Under the pieces are notes generated by a model that ran no database searches, was not told where the DNA came from, and worked only from the letters and a program-made list of their open reading frames with translations. DNA of 64,000 nt from Aurifilum marmelostoma (Eukaryota; Ascomycota; Sordariomycetes; Diaporthales; Cryphonectriaceae): positions 930,001-994,000 of the forward strand of contig JAMXSV010000008.1 in the NCBI GenBank assembly GCA_027559495.1, read 5' to 3'. Every line of letters begins with the position of its first letter. Position 1 is the stretch's first letter. The position numbers and the translations under genes are program-made. This document shows positions 21,493 through 33,828 of the stretch, one piece after another.

Positions 21493-24194
21493 ATGCGCAG
21501 ACAGACCGGAGGAGGAGGAGAGACATCATCGCCCTCTCATGACGCGCCACCATCAGTACCACCGCCCTCGAGGCGCGGTCGCAAGATGCACTGGCCCTTC
21601 CAGAGCATAGCCACCGACTCCCTCTCCATATTTACGGCGCCCGGACCAGAACTATTCCGCCGCGCGACCTGGAAGCCACCGAGGCCTTTCGATAATGACA
21701 AGGACAGCGACACGAGCACGCAGCGGGGGAGCACGCTGATCCCGGACTACGTCGTAAACTTCATCCGCGGCGAGACTCCCGAGAGTGTGGCCCGGCGCAA
21801 GCAGAACGGCGGGAACCGCGGCAAGCGCGCCGTGGACATCACCCACCAGCACAGGCCGCAGCGGTCGCACATGGCGCTCATGATGCTGGCCGACGAGATG
21901 GACGAGGAGGGTGGCAGACGACGTGGTCACGGCGCAGGGGACGACGGGGACGACGCCCACAGCCACGTCACGTCCACCAGCACCACGACCGAGCTGCAAC
22001 AGATCCTGCGCGACGGTCAGAGGAGCCGTGGCGGGTGGCAGCGCGTCACGACTGGCTGGCGGAGTGGTGTGTTGCTGAGCCTGGTCCTGGTCTTCGTCGT
22101 CCTGTTGGCCGGCTTCGTGTGCCTGGTGGTCGCAGGCACCAGGATCGCGTTCCTGGTCGAGGTCATGGACCTGTTCACGGGGTCCTGCTCGGCCGCTGCG
22201 AGCATCAACTGGGGCCTGCACGCCCTCATCAACGCCGCGGTGGTGGTCTTGATCGTCGGCGCAAATTATGTCTTTCAGGTCCTGAGCAGCCCGACGAGGA
22301 GCGAGGTTTCGGACATGCATGAGAACAGGAAGTGGTTGGAAATCGGTGTCCCTTCAATCCGTAATTTCTGGTACATCGGGCGGGGGAGGGCTCTGGTCGC
22401 CATGGTCCTCCTGGCCCTAGCCGTTGTAACCCAAATAATGTGCGTCGTACTCCCCGCTCCTCCTCTTTTTTTTTTTTTTTTTTTTTTTTCTTCTTCTTTT
22501 TTGATGCTCTCCCCCCCCCCCCCCGGCTCACCGCTGCGTGTGTCGCAACGTTTCGACACAAGGCTGACCCTCACTCCCACCACAGATATAATTCCTTAAT
22601 ATTCACCACCACAACCGGGACGACCTACAATCTCATCGCCGTCAGACCCTCCTTCCTCTCTGGCGCCCAGTTCAGTAACGCCTCCTCGTCCAACGCTGCA
22701 GGACTCTCGCGGGCACAGCTGCTCAACCTGCAGAGCCTGGTCAGCGCTGGCGGTGATGATGTGTTCACCAACCTCACCACGGCGGCCTGTGTCGATCTCT
22801 TCGACGACACCTTCAATGCTGAGTACTCGAACATCCTCCTTGTCCTCGCCGTCACCTCTTCCGAGTCCAACACGGACAATTCCCTTGTCGCAACGGAACA
22901 GGCTGGGTTTGGCACCACCTCGTCCCGGTCAGACCTCATCACTACCTCCTCGACAACGACCGATGACGAGGTCCTCGTTGAGGGCTCGGCCGTGTCCTAC
23001 TGCCTCGCCGAGCGAACCGTTGTGCCATCCACCTGCACCGTCAACCTGAACCCCGCCGTCTTCGCCACCATCCTTGGGATGAACCTGCTCACCCTCCTCC
23101 TCACGGGCGCAGCCCTACTCCTCCCACTACACCCGCGCTCCGACCCACCGCTCGTCACCCTCGGCGATGCCATCACTTCCTTCCTCCGCGAGCCAGACGC
23201 GACCACGCGCGACAACGCCCTCGTGACCAGAGAGAACCTCCGCCTGGGGCTCGGCGGCTGGGGCTTCACAGAGGGCAAGTACTGGTCGCCCACGCGCACG
23301 CCCTTCTGGCTGTCGGCGCCGAGCCTGGCGCAGTGGGCCACAGCGGGATCCTGGTGGCTCGTGGCTACCGCCCTCACCGCCGCTGGCCTGATCGCTACCG
23401 TCATTACCGACGACACCGGCAACGGCCATGGCCTAAGTCCTTTCGGAGTCGCCAACCCACAGACGACTTATTACATTACACAGAGCCAGAGCAGCAGCAG
23501 CAGCAGCAGCACTGTTATCTCGGCCACCGCGCTCGCAATCGCCGTGTCCACTCCACAGGTCCTGCTCGCGGGGCTCTATTTCAGCACCAACACCCTGCTG
23601 ACCGCCTTCTTTCTCTCGCGCGAGAGCAGCTTGTACGCCCTGCGACCCGGCCGAGATGGCGCCACACCCCGTGCCTTGCGCGTCAGCGCCGACCCCGTCG
23701 GGGCCCAGGCCACCAGCCTGTACCTGACGCTTCCGCGGCCTGTGTCATGGGCGCTGGCTATCTGGTTCGCTGCCATGGGCTTTGTGCTGTCCCAGGCCTG
23801 CTTCGTCGTCTCTGTAGAGGACGACGCCTCATCATCGGCCGCCCAGCTCCGCGGCCTGGGGCTCAGCGGCACCGCCCTCGTCATCCTTCTCGCCATGCTC
23901 ATCGCGCTGCTCCTCCTAGTTGTAGCCGCGGCAGGGCTCCAGCGCCTCCCGCCCGCGCAGATGGCCGACGGGCGCGCCACGGGCAACCCGCTCGCCGTCG
24001 AGGGCGGGAGCTGCTCGGCCGTGATCAGCGCCCGGTGCCACCGCGTGCCTGAGGAGGCGGGCGTGTGGATGAACAAGGTGCTCTGGGGGGTCACCTCCTC
24101 GGCCGAGGGCAGGGAGGGTGGTGGTCTCGTGGGCCACGTTACGTATTCGGCCAGGAGTGTTGGGGAGCTGGATGGGAATCGTCGGTATATTTAA
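21493..24194 (+). CDS. Large multipass membrane protein, DUF6536 family
   Basis: Exons are 21493-22439 and 22586-24194, giving 851 aa. A disordered N-terminal region (about 1-185) precedes the first transmembrane segment, in SGVLLSLVLVFVVLLAGFVCL. The family core follows: GSCSAAASINWGLHALINA, then NYVFQVLSSPTRSEV and a segment ending in WLEIGVPSIRN. Splicing restores IIYNSLIF at the intron, also conserved in the family. About seven hydrophobic segments are visible. The C-terminus carries the family pattern CSAVISARCHRVPEEAG and a final GHVTYS block. The function of the family is unknown. The 146-nt intron contains T and C homopolymers. The start is uncertain: Met32 (at 21586) is an alternative, and an in-frame TGA upstream excludes extension. 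Confidence 0.85.
22467..22524 (+). repeat. T tract followed by C tract inside an intron
   Basis: A T run of about 22 nt and a separate C run of about 14 nt lie within the single intron of the DUF6536-type gene. Both are prone to length error in sequencing. Confidence 0.85.
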
Positions 24195-25073
24195 AGGAGG
24201 AAAAAAACTTGAAAAAAAAATAATAATTGGATATGATAGCGTTGGAGCGTGTGGTTTGATACCCCCCTGGAGGAATATCTTGTTTGCTTCTTGATCTGGT
24301 TATTTCCTCTCATATGTGCCTTGAAAGAGAGCAGATCAGACACACCTTTTGTTCTTGTCCTCCCTTTCTTTTGAATAGAGAATCGGATATCTCGCTGGAT
24401 GGTTCTCTCGAGTGCGGCGCACGAGCTGGTTTCAGTCAGGAAATGGTGGTTCCGATAGTTTTCTGTTCAGAGTTGGGCCGGTGTTTTTGAGCGATGCCTT
24501 CCTGGAGAATGATACCTACTGAGCGTGGAATAATGATTTATCAACGAGCCCTCATTAGAGCTCTCAATGTGGACTGAGGGAGTGGTGATTCTGAATGCAC
24601 TCTATTAATTGATCACCGCATGCGTAGATCGTGTAGGGAAGCAGGTTGGCGTACTTGAATAAATCACCAGCCAACAGGCAGGTGACTTATTGTTGAGTTC
24701 GCCTCGACCCTGGTCGGCCTCTCCCGTTGCGTCGCCTCCACCCATGCGTGTGATCTTGTGGGAAGCTCTCTTTAAGAATACTTGCGCGGAGCGCCATATA
24801 ACGATGACATGATGCTCTGCTGTTCTCCAACCGGCCCTCCCCCCCCCCCCCCCAGCCCCGCCCGCCCCTTTCCGAAAAAAAAAGAATCGCCCAAAAGGTA
24901 TCGAAAAATGGAAGGCTTCTCTCGAAAAAAGAATAGATATGCCGTGTCCTGTATGCCCTAAAACGCCGCCGTGTATGTGTATATGTATGTCTAAAATTGC
25001 AAATTTCGCCGGGGAGAAACATTGTGATGTGAGAACTCTCAGAGTTTGTTTCTCCATAATCATGCCCCCGAGT
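24195..25073. other. Convergent intergenic region
   Basis: About 880 nt separate the ends of two convergent genes. An A-rich segment follows the DUF6536-type stop (24200-24225). A C run lies at about 24840-24854, followed by an A run near 24877-24884. No gene is supported. Confidence 0.45.
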
Positions 25074-26148
25074 CTAGGGCTCGATGGGGTCCTCGAGAAA
25101 ATTGTAGCCGTCGTCTTCTGGTGGCAGGAAGTAGGCGGAAACCCCCAAGACACCGACGAGGAGCGCGGCCACACTAGCACTAACTGTGCAGAGGATCCAG
25201 GAGGTGTCGAGCTGCCAGCCTGGCACAGAAAAGTACTCGTCATTGTCGAAGAGGAAGGACTGTGGAGCAGGATGTTGTCGTCAGTCTCGAGCCACTTGGG
25301 CAGAAATGAGAAGGTAAAAGAAAAGCCTGGTATGTGGCACAGCTGTCTCCCCTCATAAAAAGAAGGTCCCAGCAGCGCAACAAGAGGCACGTCAACGTAC
25401 CACAAGCCCCATGGCGGCGAATTGTGCGACAGAAACTGTCAGCAGCAACGCGCTCAAGACCTTCCAGCCATATTCACGCTTGATCTTGCCGCCTCCGATT
25501 GTGATAACGAAGCACACCAGGGTGGCCAGTTCAGCGATGGTCGCAAAGCTCATCAGGAAGCCGCTCGTCCTCCACATTGAGCAGAAATACCGATCCTCGG
25601 GGTGACAGTCCCGTTCTGTGTCGGGGAAATGCCGACATGGGCTGTCTGGCAGGGCGGTGTTGCAGTAATGATGCAGACCGAGGTGCTGCGAGTAGGTCTT
25701 GTCGCCGCCGCGGACTGGGACGTCCATGCTGACCCAGTGAGGGACGAGGATAGAGGCGAGGGTCATTGCCGATGCTGTTCGCGAACATCCCAGGTTAGCC
25801 ATTGGGGAGGTTGGTGGTATGCGAGGCTATTCCTGCAGGGCATCACGAGATCCACGCCGCCGCTGAGCAGTGAGGTCATATTTCGCGGGCTTGTTTCCCC
25901 TCGGCCGAATTGACGGGCACTCAAAGGCACCCCACATGACAGTTCAGATCTGGCTGTTGCACATCCTGTGTATCGCACTCGCAGGACTGTTGTTGTTGTT
26001 GTTGAAGCGGGGGCGAGTCGAGGACCGAAGCGCGAGTCGACGATGACGACATGTCAAGCAAAGAGCGGCGGCAAGACGATGAGAGAGGGCTAAGCTTACC
26101 AGCAATGAATATCGCCAGAGCGGTGCCGTAGACTGATAATCGCGTCAT
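25074..26148 (-). CDS. Four-transmembrane protein of unknown function
   Basis: Three exons (complement of 26100-26148, 25401-25774, 25074-25259) give 202 aa. Four hydrophobic segments are visible: the N-terminus through LASILVPHW, GFLMSFATIAELATLVCFVI, VLSALLLTVSVAQFAAMGLV and ILCTVSASVAALLVGVLGVS. The first extracellular or lumenal loop has four cysteines and follows a W after TM1 (LVPHW), recalling claudin/Sur7/PalI-type tetraspan proteins. That resemblance is topological only. The C-terminus is acidic. The 325-nt first intron is long for this window, so an extra small exon cannot be excluded. It is convergent with the DUF6536-type gene. Confidence 0.75.
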
Positions 26149-27867
26149 GATCCCGTTGTGATCGATGCACTAGATAGGGCTGCTGCTGATTCTTCCTTTA
26201 CGATTCGTTCCTGGTCGCAATGGCGGTGTTGTGAGGAAGAGAAAGTAGTGTCGTGATGTTGTGGATTGTCGGGGTGGGAAAAAAAAGGTGGCAGGTTTCA
26301 TAGAGTAGTAGTACTAATGGCGGTAGGCGTGAGCTGCAGTCAGTGCCCTCTCTCGCCTGCTATACTGTACTGTACTATACTGGGAGCTGTGCCGTGCTGC
26401 TGTGGCACACTTGACCAAGCTTCGCACCCCGGCAGCTCGCAGAAACCATCTGATTAAACCCCCCCCCCCCCCCAGACATGAGCGCATTTTCCGGCTGCCT
26501 GCCGTATGCCATACCATGGTTTTACTGCAGTAAACGGCTACCTCTTGTCACCTTGAAGCGGAGACGTACCGTTACAGTACCTGCACACCGAGGCCAGGCC
26601 CTCTTCTCCCCACATTCTCCAGAAAGCACAAGCCAACTCATCCACACTGTCCTACTCTCTCTATGGCACCTCTCCAGACCCGCAATTCCACTCTCTATGT
26701 CTACCTCGCTCCCTCTCTTGCCGTCTGTTCTTCTTGTCCTAAATTTTTCTTATCTGACCTTAAAGAGCAGGCGAGACAAGACCTCAGGAGCAAGGCTCGA
26801 TAGTAGCCACAGGTATTTCTCGACGGCTTGACCTGACTCGACTCGTGGCTGCGACGTTAGAGCATCTTACCTACGGCTGTTTGAATGCTGCCGAGTCATC
26901 TGTCGCTAATCGAGCCACTAAAGCCACTATAACCCCAGAGGCAAGTAGTTAGCAGTTAGTGGCCTGTCACCGCTGGACGCTTTCCTCGCAGCCTCACCTG
27001 ATCTGGGAAGGTCCTACTGCAGTCAACCGCGGCACGCGCCTAACCTGTCCACTACTGTCGACGCCCTGCAAGTATTATGGTGGTGGCTGCCTGCGCGTGC
27101 CTGCCAACCCCATTCATTCTGTTCACGATGCACCAGGAAACCCCTGGCCGGATCGACCAGGTTCAGGGCAAGGGCGACATCATAGCGGAGTGGTTGCTCC
27201 TGCACGTCTGCCATGTTTTGAAGATAAAAGAAATCAGGTCACATGCATACTCTTTTTTTTTTCTTTTCCTTGCCTTTTTTTTCCTCTTCCTCCCCCCACA
27301 ACAACGAAATTATGTCTCGATAAGATCGTCGCTCGATCGAGATACCAGCTTAGATCCTAGTTGGCACATGAGTGGCTATCTTATTCCTTGGATGGCAATG
27401 AGGGATCTCAGGAAGGTGTACGAGTGACGCCTGTCAATAATAATGACCATCGCCGGCTGAATTATCCCGAGCCGTGGACGATGCATGGTTTTATCTCTTC
27501 AATTACACACATCGGTTCACTCCAAAGGCAACATGCTCTAGCGTTGGGGGACGGAAGGAGCACCAAGATGACCTTCTCCGCAGAGGTTCATGGTGGCGAC
27601 AAGGGTGATATGATGCAGCAGCCACGGGCACCAGGCGGGCAAGGCTGTTGCCCATACGAAGCTGCCCGGTTGAACAACAAGTGTGTTTTGTTAGACGTGA
27701 TAGCCTCAATTCCTGGCTGTTGTTTTCCGAGAGCCGTCCAACACCTTGGCTCGTCCAGCAGCGTTGAGATTTTCAGGCCGCAACATTGTGTTCTTTGCGT
27801 ATCCTTTTCCTTCGGGAGCATCATTCTAAGGCCAGGCTCGCAACCAGTAATTCCTCAAGTCCCCAAG
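26149..27867. other. Divergent intergenic region of 1.7 kb
   Basis: This region lies between the divergently transcribed four-TM protein and the cysteine-module secreted protein. It contains a C run at about 26458-26474 and T tracts near 27251-27283. Open frames here show no motif or codon pattern suggesting a gene. Promoters for both flanking genes are expected here. Confidence 0.4.
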
Positions 27868-29097
27868 ATGTACTGCTCGGCGTTCTTACACGGGCTGTTG
27901 GCTCTCCTCTCTGCCAGCATCGTCACTGCTCAGTCGTGTGGCCAGAATGTCTTCCCTGTCGGTTACCAATGCGGCACCGGCATGAAGGACGGCGATCGTG
28001 TTTATGATCCCAGTTGTCAGAACATTGTGAGGATTACTTGTGCCTTGTATGGGACTCGAGATCACCATATTGACTGGGCTCCTGCTTCATAGCTTGTCTG
28101 CCACGACGGTACGATGCAGATGAACAACGCTTGCTCACCTGGACGTTGCACCTGGAAGGATGACGCTCAGTCTGCCTTCTGTGTTAGCAGTCAAGGTGCC
28201 GCCGACGCGGAAGACGTGAGCGTAGATTCCGAGAGCCCAGGCTGTGGGTTTGCCGTCGACGCTGGTCAAAAGTGTCCCGTCATTCTCAAGGAAGGTGGCC
28301 GTCTCTGCGACAAATCGTGCAAAAACCTCGTATGACCTCATTTCCACCCTGAGATCCAGTGTGTCTGTGGTGTGCTGACCTGGTGCTGCCTCAGGTCGTG
28401 TGCCGGGGAGGGGTCATGGAGACCGACAAAACCTGCGAGCCGAGCACGTGTATGACCAAAGAACAGACTGATCTTGGTAAGGGCGCCTTCTGCGGCCAAC
28501 CGGACAACGACACAAGCACAACACAGAATACTTCCACGGGCGGGGCAGTAGAAAGCCTCTTTTGTGGGCTGACGTCGATCATCGGCAATGAGTGCGGTGG
28601 TCCACATTCCCTCATCAAGCTCGGCTGGCGCATGTGTGACGAGCAGTGCTCCAGCATTGTCGAGTGCCGCGACGGTTTGATTCAACTGTCCCACGCATGT
28701 GCTTTGGGTGCGTGCGCGGTCGATGACGAGAGAGCCATTGGAGACGCGGTCGTCTGCGCTGGCGATCTGGACCTCGAAGCTGAGGACACAGACGACGTCG
28801 CTGATTATGACATCGGATCAAATGATGAACCTGCGGAAATGCCCTGGGCAGACTGCGGCCCTTTCTATAATCCAGCTGGTCACTCATGTGGTGCTCAAAG
28901 GGACGGTCAGACCTTCTGCGATTTTGACTGCAAAAAAACTGCAAGTGATGCAATGCCAAAATGGTGTGTGTGTATCTTTCAAATCAGTGCTGACATCTCT
29001 CTAGCTCATCTGTCATGATGGCAAGGCACAGGTGCACAATCAGTGCGATGGCTTGTGCGGATTCAACGATGACGCCCATGCAGCCTTCTGTCTTTGA
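27868..29097 (+). CDS. Secreted protein with four tandem eight-cysteine modules
   Basis: Four exons (27868-28026, 28093-28329, 28395-28940, 29005-29097) give 344 aa. A signal peptide ends near residue 21. Four modules follow, with Cys at 24/35/50/56/67/72/83; 104/114/125/129/135/146/151/165; 189/199/213/217/223/234/239/253; and 286/297/307/311/317/328/332/343. The common pattern is C-x9-10-C-x9-13-C-x3-C-x5-C-x10-C-x3-4-C-x10-13-C. Module 1 has Tyr46 where the third Cys should be. A (V/I)CxxG turn follows the fourth Cys (as VCHDG, VCRGG and ICHDG; ECRDG in module 3). Introns fall at the same phase-0 site in modules 1, 2 and 4. The last intron uses a GC donor. Linkers are acidic or Ser/Thr-rich. 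I do not recognise the module as a named domain. An extracellular effector-like or cell-wall role is speculation. Confidence 0.8.
28941..29004 (+). other. GC-AG intron
   Basis: This 64-nt intron begins GCAAGT and ends CTAG. It is supported by reading frame and by module homology: removing it joins DFDCKKT to LICHDGKAQ at exactly the position of the introns in modules 1 and 2. The nearest phase-0 GT donor would add about 11 residues not found in the other modules. Confidence 0.75.
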
Positions 29098-29553
29098 TTA
29101 TCCTCGCAATATCGTGTCGCTGTGCAGGCTTGAAAGGTGCGAGGTGGCCTTGGGCGTTATCATGCTTTCTATAACCACCTAGGTAATCTGTACTTGACAT
29201 ACCATTCTTAGACAATAGACTTTGCGGTTTCTTCCCGCTGCAGATTCTAGTGTGGTTCGTCCCTACGCCAAATTGTGTGTCCAAGTAATGATTAAAGCAA
29301 TAGTAACAGACGCAAAGCGCGCTGCCTCGAGTCCGGATAAGACACAGATGGCCCATCTCAAGCAAAGAAGCATTGCGTTCCAATAGGGAGAGGGTTTCCC
29401 TGCGCTCTAACCACATTACTACATTATCTTCTAGACTGATGGTACAACAAACTGCCTGCCCCCCCTCCCCCCAAATTGTGCTCTGGTCTCCTAACTAGAT
29501 TGTACCATGCACTTTGATTGAGATGTGGTTGGCTCACACCGCAAACGAGTCCT
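29098..29553. other. Convergent intergenic region
   Basis: About 450 nt lie between the 3' ends of the cysteine-module gene and the MFS transporter gene. No gene or repeat of note was found, apart from a C-rich run near 29459-29472. Confidence 0.45.
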
Positions 29554-31521
29554 TCATAGCTTGTGTACAAATGACTTGGATGTCATACCCCGGAACTTCT
29601 TGCCCCAAAACCAGAAAATGAGACCGCTGCAGCTGAACAGGGTGATGAGAGCCATGTTGGTAAGTATTGGTGGCACAAAGCCGTTCGCTATCGACCATGG
29701 CGTTATGAACTTGCTAACGCCGTATCCCCACAGGTTCTTGTTTCTGTTTTGACGAAAAGATGTCAGTGAATGGCCAGTATATATAGACACACGAGTACGC
29801 ACACACGCAAACACACAAGGAGTGGTGTGCGGAGACGGTCGGAAGGACTTACATTGTGATGGTGACGAATACTGATCCTGTGATGGGCTTGTAACTATCA
29901 ATGGCGTACGTGCTGGCGATGCTGGGCAAGGCGGCGACCTGGATGCCGAGAAAACTGTACCCAACAATCACAATGATCTGCCACGGCCAATGGCGATCGT
30001 AGCCCACGGCGGTGACAACGCTCCCGATTATCATGATGATAATGTACGGAATCATAGCCACCAGCCGCATTTCGGGCTCGCGCACGCCATTGTTGCGCGC
30101 CGTCAGGTGGGCCGCGACCCAGTCGCTCAGCGGGCCGCAGGTGAACAGGCCGATGAAGCCGCCGACCAGCACAGACAGGTTGAAGAGGCCGATGGTCTGC
30201 GAGGAGAAGTTGTACGGCGGCGCCGCGAACACCTGCGCCTGCGACAGGTTGACCACCAGGAACCCCGAGGCCGACCACGACACCACGAAGGCGGCGAACT
30301 CGACTATCGGGTACAGGTGCAGGTAGAACGGTAGCCACAGCTCGCGCAGCAGACCGCCGGCGTAGGGCTGGAAGGGGAGGAACTGGGATCGCCCTGGGCT
30401 GCCGCGGCCGAGGTAGGGGTCTACGTGTGTCTCGGCGTGGGCTAGGCTGTTGGTGTTGTCGAGCCCTTCGGCCTTGCCGGTGGAGACGTGGGTGGTGGTG
30501 TCCTCGAGGGTGCTCTCGTGGCCCTTTTCCTGGCTGTCGCGGTCTGTGGGCGTGGAGGCGTCGGCAGGAGCGACAACACCAGAGGCAGGAGCCGCGACGA
30601 CGGCCCCGGGGCCCGGGCGGTGATAACGCGTCTCGGGGAAGAGGAAGATGCAGACCAGGCTGGTGAAGAAGAGCATGCCGGTGTTGAACCACCAGAAGCT
30701 CTCGACGCCCGTGTTGAGGGCCATGGCGCCCGAGATGACGGGCCCGACCATGAGCGAGATGAAGTACAGGCTAAAGTACAGCGTCTGGTACTTGCCGCGG
30801 TCGTGCAGGAAGATGACGTCGGCGATGACCTGCGGCATCAGCGTCTCGCAGGGCCCCGCGCCCAGGCCGTTGAGCACACAGGCGCCCATGAAGGAGCCGT
30901 ACGAGGCGGCGCGGGCGCGCCAGACCGAGGAGAAGGCGCAGATGAGCGAGGAGAGGATGGCCACGGGCCGGCGGCCGAAGCAGGTCGACATGGGCACCCA
31001 GATGAAGTTGCTGAAGCCCAGGACCAGGATCGCCACGCCTGTGAACTGGACCACGTCGGCGAGGGAGCGGTCGTAGGCTTCGATGTAGTAGTCGAACATG
31101 GGGGCGAGGGCTAGGGGGCCTAGGTTGAGGGAGAAGGAGACAGCCGTTGCTGCAAAGATGGCTGGGGTTTTTTGGTAAAACGAAAATGGTCAGCTTTTCT
31201 CTTTTGGATAGTGTGTTTGACTCTGGTCCGAGGGGGGGGGGGGGGTTGGTCATAATTACTGGTGGATTTCCAAAAGGGGCTCCAGTTGAGGGGATCACGA
31301 GGATCGTCAGAAGGCTGCGGGACGAGCACGCTGCGGTGGTTTGCGCCCTTGACGAAGTGGTGAGAGCCTACATCCTTCATGATCTCTGTCCCTGGGTAGA
31401 TCTTGGTGCACAGGACCTCCTCGATCTCGTGGATCGCGCCCTCGTCGAGATTCTCGTCCATGGTGGGCAGATGGTTGGCTTGGAGAAGTCTGAAGAGGTT
31501 TGCTGGCCGACCAATGGTCAA
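29554..31521 (-). CDS. MFS transporter, 12-TM drug:H+ antiporter-like
   Basis: Three exons (complement of 31260-31521, 29853-31161, 29554-29743) give 586 aa; the Met at 31461 is an equally likely start (566 aa). The N-terminal cytosolic part carries the fungal MFS signature DDPRDPLNWSPFWK. TM1 is rebuilt across the first intron (TIFAATAVSFSLNLGPLA). Between TM2 and TM3 lies the G-R-R-P motif A (STCFGRRPVAIL), and TM5 contains GLGAGPCETL. A Ser/Thr/Asp-rich central loop separates two sets of six TM segments. The last intron rebuilds TITINKNLWGYGVSKF, common in this subfamily. It probably sits in the plasma membrane and moves small organic molecules; the substrate is unknown. The next gene on the same strand is a Zn2Cys6 factor. 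Confidence 0.9.
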
Positions 31522-33828
31522 TGACGATATGAGGTCAATATATCCCAGAGAATGTCTTGACTTGCTTGATAAATAACATAGGACTGCATCAAGGTCGGCC
31601 GAGTAAGACTCCAGGACGGGGGCAACACCGACGTGGGCAACCAGGTTGATTTATACAAACGAGCCGATGCAAACATGTATACCTGTCAGCACCTTCTACA
31701 ATCAGCAACAAGTCATTATCCTGTTATTCTCTCTCACACACACACACACACTCTCTCTCACACACACAAAACCTAGGCCAGACCTTGTCACCCTCCTCCA
31801 CGTGGACGAACGTCAGACAAGATACAGTACGCTGGGCCCGGGGCTGACTGCTCTAGCACGCCTAGTACAGCATAATCTCGCTTCCCCAGATTTTCCCCAA
31901 GAGATCAAAAAAAAGTCACAGGGTCAGCTCATTGGTTTAAAATAAAAAGGTTAAGGGACCCCTCCCCAGAGGCACTCTGTGCGGAGAAGGAGAAGCGCCC
32001 CTGAACCCGACAGGATGAGCGCGCGGCACTTCTTTTGCCCGTAAGCCCACGAGCAAATCAAAAAGCTTGGACACTATTTGGGAATAGATGCTGCAGGTCC
32101 CGACAGTTCGGGTGCTCGATGCGGCTGTTGCAGGGCCGCTAATTCGGGGGGTTGTGAGAGACTTGCTTTATCTGCCAAGCTTGTTCAGCCGCTATGTGTG
32201 AACTAAGTATCGAAGTTAGTCGTCCAGGTAGTCCGGGTGGCAACGGGAGAGGAGGAATATGTCTTTTTAGGAATTTTAATCCGGAGTGTTACAAGGCTGA
32301 CAGGCGAAACCTTAAACAGCACCAAGATGTGGATGATGAGTGCTGAAGGTCAAACCCTCCCACCCGAGCAAGTACATGATTGGAGGCGTATGTTGACACA
32401 AGTCTGAGCATCATTCCGAGGGAGTGATGCTGTGTTGTTGCGATGACCTCAAAAACATTGCTACAGCTGGCCAGAGAAATTGAACCGATATCATGCAGAT
32501 GTCGATATGCATGGATAGATTGATGCGCCATCCTGATAGGAGTCGTATATAGTGGCTTAAGTGTGCCTCATTTCCCCGGATTCTCCCCACAAACCTAAGT
32601 GTACTCCCCTTCCATGACGCCTCCATGCCCCGCGCGTGTCCTCGTGGGTGAGGCCCGGATGCTTCTAGACCACAAGAAACAGAGCACTAGCCCGAACAAC
32701 TCCCAAGCCCTTTCCTACCGCATCTATTACCTAGAATACCTACTTATTCTATCGACATCCTAAAAAGACGTGCGACAGTCCCTGTCAAGCGCCACTCCCT
32801 ATGAAACAACCTTTGGGGTCACGTGTGTCTATTCACCATGATCTTCGCAAGGCAGGGCGTCCTGGTCGATTTGCTTTCCGTGCTGAGCTACCGAAAGCTG
32901 CTTAGGTTTGGGCATGTGCCCCTTATACCGGCGTGGCTTGACTCTATTCCGAGCTGGAATCCTTATCGAATTGTCTCGGATTCTCGATCAACCCGGCCTC
33001 GTATAGAACCAAGTAGTATCTTCGGTTGAGAGATTGCGATTCATAGCACGTCGTTCAGGGTCAATGTAGTTCTTCCAGATCGGTCTGGACCAACTGCCGA
33101 GCGAGATAGGTGCACTCCTGCAGGGCTCTTGTACGGTGACCTCTAGTGAGCCAGCTTTCCTTAGGGTTGTAGCTGAGCATTATTATATCGAGACCGATGG
33201 ACTAGAGACTGGCAGGTTCTACCTCCGCAGCAGTCACTGCGTCCAGGCTAGTGTCTTGGGTGACCCAGAACAGCTTGAGTCGTGTTGGCCTACAGTATAT
33301 TATTCTTGGTTTAAAGCCTTCGTTGCAAGAAAAGTCGAGAGCCATCCTCCCGATCTACAATCTGCCCACAGATGCCATTGCATTCCCAAGGTCCTTGGGA
33401 CTTCGGTCTCCACGAATAGTCTTAAGCAGTGTCATCGGATAACTCTGGTTACATTCCTACTGGGTCTCATGTTCCTGATAACATTGTCAGAAACGAAGTT
33501 GTGAGTTGGCCTATGTGCCACTGTTTACTTTATTTCCAGGACGCTTCGATATCCGAGCATTCCGTCAGTCTTCCATTTTTACGTATCAAACAGAACACTG
33601 GTAAGTGGTCGTGTATGAAAATCAACAAATTCAGGTACGATATGATATCGTAGCAGACAAGGAAAAGGTAACACTTACTTTGCTCGAGTGTTGCCTGAGC
33701 GTCAGGTGTCTTCAACTAATATCATCCCAAGGAGTCTGCTCATCTATCGCAGGTTCTGACCTTGTCCTTCCAGATGTCTAGGTAGGCTTCGCTCGTGATA
33801 TGCATAAACCCCAGCCTCGAAAATGCAA
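31522..33828. other. Gene-free region of 2.3 kb
   Basis: This region lies between the MFS transporter start and the 3' end of the second Zn2Cys6 factor. A CA/CT dinucleotide tract lies at about 31733-31768. Open frames on both strands are short and show no recognisable domain. Partly decayed sequence is possible but not demonstrated. Confidence 0.4.
31733..31768. repeat. CA/CT dinucleotide microsatellite
   Basis: Alternating CA units run into TC units and back into CA units, about 36 nt in total, upstream of the MFS transporter start. Confidence 0.85.
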
